In this document: in pieces, positions 55,392 through 64,000 of the stretch
Layout: the number at the start of each line of letters is the position of its first letter
How positions within the stretch are numbered: position 1 is the first letter of the stretch
DNA from: Lampris incognitus
Taxonomy: Eukaryota > Chordata > Actinopteri > Lampriformes > Lampridae
Length of the DNA stretch: 64,000 bases
Assembly: GCF_029633865.1 (NCBI RefSeq)
Contig: NC_079219.1
Span: forward strand, 15,156,310 to 15,220,309
Direction of reading: 5' to 3'
Position numbers and translations under genes: made by a program
The notes under the pieces: generated by a model
Seen by the model: only the letters and a program-made list of their open reading frames with translations
What the model was told of the DNA's origin: nothing
Database searches by the model: none

Positions 55392-58300
55392 AAAATGACT
55401 GCCTCCCTTGTGTCTCCTCAAGAGAGCAATAGAAATGCCACTCCAACAGTGGCTTACTTAGCCCACTATCTAAACTGCCAGTCATCAGCTCCTCACTTCG
55501 TGCGTGCACTGCTCAGTCAGACTCGTGTCTCGGACCGTCTGTTAATCAGAGTATGTGTATAGTGGCTGGCACATTGTGGAGTAATTAACTGTAGCTCCAA
55601 CTTGCCTAGTTATTCTTGGTCCTGGGGTAATAAAGCACTGCCTCTGCATGTGCTTCTTTTGACTAACCAGCTCTGCTCTTAAAATCAAGTGCATTGAAGG
55701 ACATGGGAGGGAAGGTTGTGCGAAGACGGGCTTGCCATGAAATTATATGACAAGAAGTCAGGACAGTGCTGGGTAAGTTAAAGTTAAATACACAACGACG
55801 TTTCACCAACAGTTTCATGTATGTGCGATCAGTGACAAGTAATGTAGTTGATTAAAATGATAAAGTCCTTGCTGTGTACTGTATTGACAAAGAAATCAGT
55901 GATCCCCTGCTCAGTGTTTCCCCACAGTGCCTACACTTCCCAGAGCGCATTGCGCGTGACATTTCACTGCCGCCCCAGAGATACAGAAACGATTGGAAAC
56001 AACCGCAGGGGTTTTTCATGAGGTATCCCTGTAGCAGATTGACAAAGATGAGGTTGAAAATTTCCCCTTAATTTGCAAAAGGGAAAACCACAACCACCCC
56101 CAGTCCAATGTGGAGAAAATAGGCTGAGTCAAATAGGGTCATAGGTTTGTTTTGATGGTGAGCAATTTGACTCATTTTCATCAGTTTGAGTCTCCACATG
56201 TTAGATAGTATATAACTCCCAAACTGCATGCAATTAAGGTTGGTTTTGGGCTAAAAAAAAACTGAAGCAGCTCTGGTTGAAGAAACACTCCTCTGTTTTA
56301 AAGATGCAGTGCTCCTCAACAATGCCAATACTGTCAGTTCTGAATCATTTTGTCTTATAAAACCACTGAAAGTGCACAATATACTTTACGCATGAGCTAA
56401 ACATTACAGAACCAAAACAATGTTGTGTTATATGCTGCTCATAACCTCTAATATAGCTCTGACATATGGTCTGTTCTCATCTGTTTGTGTTTGGGGAGCC
56501 CTCCCAGATGTTGAGCTACATGGGCCCTGTGGTACTTACGAGGAAGGGTACAGCTAACTGGCTAGATTGGTGCGAGCAGTTTGCAGCGAAGAATCGTCAA
56601 AAAAAAAAATGAAGAAAAAAAGGATGTTTAATAAAGCCCTCAGCTGAAATGTAATAATAGGTTTGAAGCCAATTTCCACGGCTTGTACTTTCTGCTGCTG
56701 ACTGCTGAGGTCGAGATGTTATTGACAGTGCTGTAAACAGTCAGGTGGAGTCACGGTGCCCTCCACAGGGGGAGATACCATTTCTCATGTTAAATCATGA
56801 GGAGTGGCATCTCCTCAGGAATAAAGGCCGGGTTGACACACCTGTCGGCAGAACTGAAAGAGCCAGCCAAGTGGGTGGTGATGGTGAGACATCTTCAAAT
56901 GTATAATAACTGCCCACATGAGGGTTTTATACCTCATCTTTGACATCTTCTTCCCTGGATGACTGAGGTGAATTTACATGGTAGAGTACAAAATCTTCTT
57001 CTATTACCAATTCAGAGTTTGTTGGGTGTGCATATAGCCTAATACACAACATATAACAGGCTAACAATCATGAAAGAGATGAATGTTAATTTATAAACAT
57101 GTTTCCTGCATGTTATCTTGCAAAAAGCCATATTTTTTCAACTTTAACCTCGTTTTTGTTCAGTTGAAATAATGCAGTCCTGTGTCAGATCATTATCCTG
57201 TCCATACTAGTTTTAAACAGAAGGGAGCAAGTTAGTTTCTATATGTATATTATAACAAAATGGGTCAAATACACTATGTTACAGTTAATGTGAGTCAAAT
57301 GGAAACCTGAAGACCCCTGGCTTTATTGATAATAAGTTATTGTGTTTGTAGAATTGATTGTAAAATAATTTTGCCTGGGATTTATGAGTTTTCAAACATC
57401 TGTGGCGGCATCATCATGTCAGTTCAATTGAAACATGGATTTTTGTGAGTCTGTGAAAGGCCACGGCAGTGATGGTGTAGTGTCACAACATGCATACCTC
57501 CAGATCAGTCTGCACCACTTTTTGCGTTGCAGTGTCCAGGTAGTTGTTGTCCTTGCCACATGTGAAGTCTCAGTGTATGTTGCTGTGTGTAATTCTCAGA
57601 ATAACAGCCTTTACCATGCTGCTTTTTTAGGCAATTTAGATAAAGCTGTGTTCCCCCCAGAAGGGACTGAACATTGGTATGGAATGAATTCCATTTAGAT
57701 ATATTTAAGTTCATGAAATGCAAAAACACCCAGTTTCATGACATCTTGATGTTTTTGGAACTTGAGAATAAAACAAATTTAAAAAAAATCAACATGCAAT
57801 TGTGTGTTTTAAAGATGAAGAAAGTAATCCAAGTTCGAGATGTCTTCTGATTTTGATCGTAAAACTTTTTCGTTCGGCTTGCAGTTTTTTTATTTTATAT
57901 TTGGCACACTTTTTGACGTGCACAGTTTGGGGAAGCAATGCCAGCAATTTTTGTTATTGTCTTTGTGTCTTTGTTTATGTCTAAATTTCCTTCCATACTT
58001 TGGTTGTTCATACGAAGTGGGCTGTGAAAAGTGACAATATGTGTCAGAAATTATTTTAGAAATGTGGATTATGTTGTCAAACTTTTGGCTTTGTTTCGGG
58101 GTCAAGGCCTTTGCTGTGGGCTATTCTGTCTCTGCCTCGCTCCGTCTCTGTGCTGTACTTTCGGAGAAAAAGGCGAAAACTGCCAAAATAAACCTGTGAA
58201 AGGAAGAGAGCTTCAAATGCCTTGGAATGACGTCTGAAATATGTTTGTTCTCGCTTTACGTTCTGTTGTCCTCTGCAGAGTTTGCTACTCTTCCTCTCTA

Positions 58301-59199
58301 TTCCAAGGGACACCAACAGCGAAATATTGGAGAGAAGCAGTGAGATCCCGGGGTCAGTACATGGAAATTACAAAATATTTTGGTTGAAGTTAATGTTTAT
58401 TTCTCAACTAAATATTAAGGTACAGTAAACAGCTGGGGTCGCTCCATCCGCAGCACACTGACTAACTATAATGCTCCACTACCATGGATTTAATACATTG
58501 GCCAGATCCTCACCCACTTAACCCATGCCTCCTACTTATAGGTACTTGGTGAATGGGCCGAATATTACAACATGGGTAGGCCTGACGAGTACAAGGCTAT
58601 TGTGTCTGATGTTGTTTAGAGAACAAAATCACTGAAAATACAATTCTCTGATTATGTAAACCTTGAACGAGTGCCATTTCCTTCCATTGCTTAACCAAGT
58701 TTAGCTTGATACACATTGTGTGATGCCAAGTCCTATTGAGATCCGGCCTTCTGAAGGAAAAACATTCCTTCAGTTGACATTACTACACATGTTTTTCCCT
58801 TATTTATTTATTATCTGGCTCTTTTTTTATCTGAAAAGAAAGCAGCTGTCTCTGGTAATAGTGTGTGTGTGTTTAGTGAAAATGACTTATGGTATGTTTG
58901 TCTGCATACACTAGGTCCTCATGCAAGATGCAGATGTGGGTTGTTTTTTTAACCGTGGATCTAGATAAATGTACCTTCGTATGACGCATTACATTCCTTA
59001 CACAACAGAGATGTCTGCCGTGCAAACTTGTGAGTTTGGTCAAACTTGTCAGGGGACTGAGGGCAGTTTCACGTGTGAATTTGTGCATTTTCACCCTTGT
59101 CCACCAGGGGGCGTCTGAGAATAAACGCAGACTCACAAAAAGCCTGCGAGTGAACGTCACGTATCCGTCTCGTGGAGCACTTTGAGCTGTTTGTTTTTT

Positions 59200-59335
59200 T
59201 TTCTTTCTTCACTTTGAGGAGCCTGACGAGGGCACGTGGATGAGCAGTGAAACGTTTCTCCCACTAAACGTTGTGTCCAGATGAAGCAATTCACCTCTCT
59301 GGGATTTCATCTGGATTATTGAGAATGCATAAAGA
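59200..59335 (+). repeat. half copy of the fold-back family with hammerhead-like core
   Basis: It contains CTGACGA (59223-59229), a short stem region, GAAA (59249-59252), then CGTTT (59253-59257) and AAACG (59266-59270), which can pair, and TT. It continues GTGTCCAGATGAAGC and ATTATTGAGAATGCATAAAG, as in the copies at 34379, 36235 and 49287. Confidence 0.6.
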
Positions 59336-59457
59336 CGCTTTGAGCTGAATTTCATGTGTGAAACGTGCCTAATAAATTAATCCCATTATCAATTTATGTA
59401 ACCAGCCTGTGGGGTTTAGCTGGGTCCATTTCGATGCATTTTGATCTGCTCTCTCAC

Positions 59458-59765
59458 CAGGGGCGGATCTACAGGGTGGCAACAGGGGTGGCAGCTGCCA
59501 CTTCTGAGACACAGTCTTGCCACCCCTGTTGCCACCCCATTTATAAATCAGATAATATGTTTTTAAAGTATATTTTATGTACATGCACGGTGAAGGTCAA
59601 TGAGACCCGCACCAAACTCATCTCAAACAGAAGTCGCCGATTTAGAATCCCCCTCCCCCTCACAGGCGCGGATCTACAGGGTGGCAAGGGGTGGCAGCTG
59701 CCACCTCTCGGACACAGTCTTGCCACCCCTTTGCCACCCCAGGAAAAAATCTCTAGATCCACCAC
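59458..59765. repeat. two adjacent copies of a small hAT-like MITE
   Basis: Copy 1 starts CAGGGGCGGATCTACAGGGT (about 59458-59545, right end missing). Copy 2 runs from CAGGCGCGGATCTACAGG (59662) to CTAGATCCACCACTG (about 59765), with inverted termini. Both share GGTGGCAGCTGCCAC and GACACAGTCTTGCCACCCC. The CAG-G termini suggest hAT. No coding sequence is seen. Confidence 0.6.
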
Positions 59766-60109
59766 TGTCTTTCACCAACACGGTGTATCTTTCCCTAATT
59801 TAGTCATTTTGGTTGTTTAGGTCCAAAATGATCTTGATGCTCAACAATTCGCCCCACTGTTCGTTTCAATAGTGCCGGTGAAACCATGCGACATGCCGGA
59901 CAGATTACTCACCTGTCTGCCTCCCATCAATCACGCCCACTCAGTGCTCCGCCGCCACTTCCGGTAACCACAGCGTTCAGTCAGGTGGGATCATTTGTGT
60001 TAATTTCATCACGTTGGGAAATAGTTTGATGAAAGTTTTCCCAAATAAATGTTAGTATAGGCACCATATGAGGTAGTACTCGTAAGCGACAACTCTGTTC
60101 GTTGTGTGT

Positions 60110-60444
60110 GGAGCCCCCCCCCCCCTCTCTCTCTCTCTCTCAACGGAGGCGTTGAGGTGACGTCAGCCCGGGACCACGCTGCAGCGCCAGCCCAAACAAC
60201 TCCTGAGTCCTTCCAGCTGAAAAGAAGGGAAGAGGGGGAAAGGAAGTCAGAAGGAAGAGAACGAGAGCGACGTTCGTTTCACCAGCTCGTCAAGGGACCT
60301 TTTTTTTTTTATGTGTTATTTTTTGACCGGCAGAGATTTTCACAAGTGATCGGAAAAGAGCAGCGAAGTGCTTTACGGAGGAGCGATCTTTACTTGTTTC
60401 TCTATTCCGACCATCGTTCCTTCTTGGAAATAAAGAAATAAAGG
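60110..60444 (+). promoter_or_regulatory. purine-rich 5' leader of the syndecan-like gene
   Basis: A CT tract (60118-60140), then a G/A-rich stretch (60220-60275), precedes the start codon at 60445. The sequence between TGACGTCAGCCCGGG (about 60159; contains a CRE-type TGACGTCA) and the ATG is likely the transcribed leader. Long purine-rich leaders are typical of syndecan genes. The transcription start cannot be fixed from sequence. Confidence 0.45.
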
Positions 60445-60504
60445 ATGAGGAGCGCTTGGATGTTGTTATGCCTCGGCTTGGCGACCGGGTTTATCGCTGA
60501 TAAT
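60445..60504 (+). CDS. sdc2: first coding exon of a secreted/membrane protein, probably syndecan-2
   Basis: Twenty codons, MRSAWMLLCLGLATGFIADN, end exactly at a consensus donor (GTAAGT at 60505). It is a signal peptide. The pattern M-R-x-A-W-x-L-L-x-L-G-L matches the human syndecan-2 start (MRRAWILLTLGLVACVSAES) in spacing and length, and syndecan-2 genes have a small signal-peptide first exon followed by a very long intron. Syndecan-2 is a heparan-sulfate proteoglycan of the cell surface acting in matrix adhesion and growth-factor binding. Only this exon is inside the window, so the ectodomain, transmembrane segment and EFYA tail cannot be checked. Another secreted protein with a similar leader remains possible. 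Confidence 0.6.
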
Positions 60505-61035
60505 GTAAGTAGACTGGTTGTGTGTGTGTGTGGGGGGGTTATTTTTGTGACCTACAGCCTTACCTGTCTGTATATGTAACTTGTCAGTGAGGGTCTTCTA
60601 ACCCCCCTGAACACAACAGCAGCAGATTGGTACTGGACATGTCTAGCTCAGGGATCTCTGACTTAAAGTTGTTGTTTGTTTGTTTGTTTTGTGTTTTATG
60701 AACGTCTACCTTGATGTGTGTCCCCTGTCATTTTCATAACTGCGGTGGTACCTTCACTTTGTGATTCGCTGGGGGGGGGGGGGCTTACCATCAGATTTCA
60801 CAAGAGGCAAACCTCTGTGAACTGATAAATGAACAAGAACAAAAACAAACTTGGGTAAATAATAATAATAATAATAGCCTATGTTCAACTCTTCTTTTTC
60901 TACCCCCAAAGCAGTAGGTGACGTCAATTTTAAAGTAAAAGCACACCAGAAAGTCATGGGTTATTGTCATGTTCCATTATACCATTATACATATTCCTCT
61001 TCAAAAGATGAATGTAAGGCTGCCAGCTTCTTACC

Positions 61036-61129
<94 letters not shown>

Positions 61130-64000
61130 ATATTTATTCTTATATTCTTTGTCATTCACACTTTCGACCCCGGAGCCCATTCACCAATACTAGAGCTCCT
61201 CATCATGTCAGGGGGTCCTGACTTATAGTGAATGACCTTGGCCCCATCAGTACTCAGTAGTGTCAAGTTCCCTCAGCACCAAAACCACTTCAGCCCTGCG
61301 TGGTTCTCAGCTCTCCTCCTCAGGACGCCTGGTACCTACCACTGTTTTATTTATTTATTTATTTATTTATTTGTTTATTTATTCCAGCCAGGTATTCACT
61401 TGTTAAATCAGGAACTTTGCAGACCGAGTTCAGTTAGAGACTATGATAAAGCATCCCCTCCCTAAAACTCACACAGGCCTGATGGTTTAGGTAGACTAGA
61501 ATTTAAGTTGGGGGTGGGGGGGGCTTAAAAGTTACAGGAGATGTGCCTTTCATTTAAAGAAGTATTTTTGGATTTGGTTTTAGGGGACCAACCTCCATTT
61601 ACTGTCCGTTTGCAAATAGCAGAGTAAGTCAACATGCTGAGGAACCACAAAAAGTCTTGTAATGAGAAAGTGCTACAAGAAAAGTCCTACGAACTTAGGG
61701 GGCAAAAAAAAAAAACATTTCTCTACCTTCCCTCCAACTTGTCTGTCAGCCGGTCTTCCTCATTATCTATCTGGAGGAGAGTTCAGTCTGTCTCAAACCT
61801 GAAAGACCTTCTTTTATTTTATTTTATTTTTGTTTTTTTTTTTTGTTTTTTTTTTTTACTAAATTCTTTTTGTGGGTTTGGAAAAGTTGAGATACACTGT
61901 GAAATGGCAGGTTCTGTAAATTACGATGCCTCCATTGTTCAGACACTGGTTGCATGATTTATAGACTGCCCAAGTCCCACAAAAATAGAAAGAGACTCGG
62001 GCTGTGTGTCAAGAGAGACAGAATGTTGTCACATTTCCAGAAATATGAGACATCTATGACAGGTTCTGTTAATAAATAAAAATCTGACGAGAGAGAGAGA
62101 GAGAGGGATGAAACTTGAGGCGGTAGACGTGGATGTGGAGTGAAAACTGGAAACATATGTAGATTATAGGATTTCCTAGGGAAGCAGGAGTTTGACTGAG
62201 CTGCATCTGGATGTACTCGTCCATGTTTTGTTTGAGTCAGTTGTAGCTGATGTGGAGATGGCCCGTCTCTCTGTGACGCGCTGTGAGCTGGCGGATGTGT
62301 CACTGACCGCATGGATGCCTCACGGTGCAGCTCACAGAGGCCTGTCAAGGCAAGCAGCCTGCCGCCAAAGTGTACATGTGGGTGACACCGAATCACATCC
62401 ACTGGATGCCAAAATGAGGCTGAGAGCACAAAAAAGACAAGGAAACGTGTTATGCAATATTTAGTAGGGTCCTCTTGTATTGAGGCGAGGTCTGTTGTAT
62501 TGTGGTCTGTCTGTCTCTCTGCTACAAGAGTCCTGATGAGGATGTGGCCAGTGTGCGCTGTAGTCATACTAGCCACAACGCTCTGTGTTGGGATGATTGC
62601 TGTATAGTTTTACTGCAAACAACTCTGACTGAAAAGCTGTTCCTACCTATCTGTGTCCTTTCTTCCTGCTGTCCAGATGTTTGTTTGTTTCTCTGACCTG
62701 TAATATTTTATTTATTTATTTATTTATTTATTTATTTTGCATTTCTAACCTCGAGTGTGGCTTTGGGCATTGTATTGACATGATAGAGTCACAAACTGAC
62801 ACAGTGTAGAGTTTAAAAATTGAGCTTCAATGTTTTTCTTATAAGTAAAAAGCCAATCAATAATGCTAAAATATCCAAGAGTTATTTGAAAGTCCTTCCT
62901 TGAAGTGGGGGGGGGGTTGGAGGATCTTCTGCTCCTCCATGCAAAAATGTCGAGGTGTCCTTGAGCAAGGCACCAAAGGTTGATGCTAGATCCAGCGGGG
63001 TGTAGGCACGGAAGTAGCCGTGATTGGCTGTTGGGTCGGCCAATAGACAGCGTGGAGCCTCGAAGGGCACTGACTTGAAACAAACGATGCGCACTGAAAC
63101 ATTTAGCTAGCTAGCTTACAGCTAACCTTAACATTGCCAGGTTGTACTGTAACGATAGCTAACGTTAGCAATGGCTAACAATGGAAATTCAAAAAGAGTG
63201 TAAACCCTAACCAACAACCAATCACGGCTACTTCCGTGCCTACACCACATTGGATCTAGCATCAACCGACACCAAACCCCTAACTGCTCCCGATGAGCAG
63301 TTTCACACCTTGCATGGCTGACACCACTATCGGTGCGTGTGTGTGTGTTTTCAAAAAATTTCCAAAAAAACAAATTTCCCCTCAGACTGAGTCAAGTTCA
63401 AAATGGGATTTTACTTCTAGAGTCTTCTCAGAGCCAACATCTTTGGTAGAGGACAAAATGTAGCCTGTGGGCCCTTCTGTGTTTGGCTTAATGACTCGTA
63501 GAATTGGTCAAACGCACACACATACACACACTTAACACACACACAGTGCTGTGTGCTGCAGATGTCTGGCTGATAGATGATGATGACAGGGCTGTTGTGT
63601 ACTCTTGGCTGTTACACAACCCCACTCTGTTGACCTTTCTGCTCCATTATTATGACTGGTGAAGTAGTAGGAACAAGGCACCAGCTCCGATGTTGTCACC
63701 GGATCAGACCACTAGCTCATTGGCGAAACAACATTCCCTACTGTGCAGCCATATCAGTTTAGACAAAAGTTAAAAAAAAAGAGCAAGGAATCATGTAAAA
63801 GAATTAAAAAGCTCCCCAAACCCACTTACACCCCCTCCCCCAATACCTCTCTGTGGGGGTAGAGCTGTGTCTGTTGGGGGTATATACCTATATATACCGC
63901 CTGGGCCTGGTTTATTTCCACCAAGACTGTCTTTAGCGTGACATAGTGCTTAGATGCCAGATGGCTACTGGACTGTATTTGGTGTGTGTGTGTGTGTGTG
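60505..64000 (+). other. start of first intron of the syndecan-like gene
   Basis: No second exon was recognised. The stretch contains a long (GT)n at 61038-61129 (about 45 units), T-rich and (TTTA)n tracts (61345-61383, 62708-62738), GA repeats near 62090-62106, and unique sequence. The window ends in another (GT)n tract (63980-64000). Confidence 0.5.

Larger units (their letters stand above)
54475..60109. other. MRS2 3' UTR side and 5.6-kb gene-free interval
   Basis: No host gene was recognised. The first few hundred bases after the MRS2 stop should be 3' UTR, but no close AATAAA is visible (the first clear one is at about 55628). The interval holds a SINE (54985-55391), AT-rich unique sequence (56000-59100), a half fold-back repeat (59200-59335), two MITE copies (59458-59765), and presumably the promoter of the gene at 60445 in its last few hundred bases. 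Confidence 0.5.

Overview
This window is nuclear DNA from a teleost fish, most likely a spiny-rayed (percomorph) species. The evidence is intron-rich vertebrate genes with GT-AG splicing, dense CA/GT microsatellites, and typical fish mobile DNA: Rex3/RTE and L2-type LINEs, tRNA-derived SINEs, Tc1, hAT and Penelope-like elements. There is no bacterial, phage or CRISPR content.

Five host genes can be read by joining exons across conserved splice sites. (1) 2033-5174, minus: a three-exon Ly6/uPAR (CD59-type) GPI-anchored protein of 122 aa. (2) 9035-21433, minus: a 17-exon CLPTM1L-family multi-pass membrane protein of about 528 aa, whose C-terminus is divergent. (3) 23432-54474, plus: MRS2, the mitochondrial inner-membrane Mg2+ channel, with 12 exons, 484 aa and the GMN motif. 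(4) 28005-32588, minus, entirely inside the 11.7 kb intron 4 of MRS2: an integrin-beta-like gene that keeps the signal peptide, PSI domain, hybrid-domain segments and cysteine-rich I-EGF repeats, but has no beta-I (VWA) domain and no visible transmembrane or cytoplasmic part. (5) 60445 onward, plus: a signal-peptide first exon after a purine-rich leader, best matched to syndecan-2, with its remaining exons beyond the window.

Layout: 1-9 kb holds the Ly6 gene, a MITE and SINEs. 9-21.4 kb is CLPTM1L. 21.4-23.4 kb is the divergent CLPTM1L/MRS2 promoter interval. 23.4-54.5 kb is MRS2, whose introns act as a sink for mobile DNA. Intron 4 holds the nested integrin-like gene plus LINE, SINE and fold-back repeats. 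Intron 6 holds an inverted pair of Penelope-like fossils, itself hit by a LINE and by a structurally complete hAT transposon with a 645-codon transposase. Intron 7 holds a tandem/inverted SINE array, intron 8 a Tc1 element with one frameshift, and intron 11 an internally deleted hAT plus Rex3. 54.5-60 kb has no recognised gene. 60.1-64 kb is the leader, first exon and start of the first intron of the syndecan-like gene.

The items most worth a second look are: the beta-I-less integrin-like gene; the complete hAT; the deleted hAT that fuses a BED finger to the dimerisation domain in one open frame; hammerhead-ribozyme-like cores in the Penelope-type ends and fold-back repeats; a microsatellite that forms the 3' splice site of MRS2 exon 10; and a Rex3 insertion whose 5' junction carries a perfect inverted copy of the target flank. 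All calls come from reading the sequence; no database search was run.
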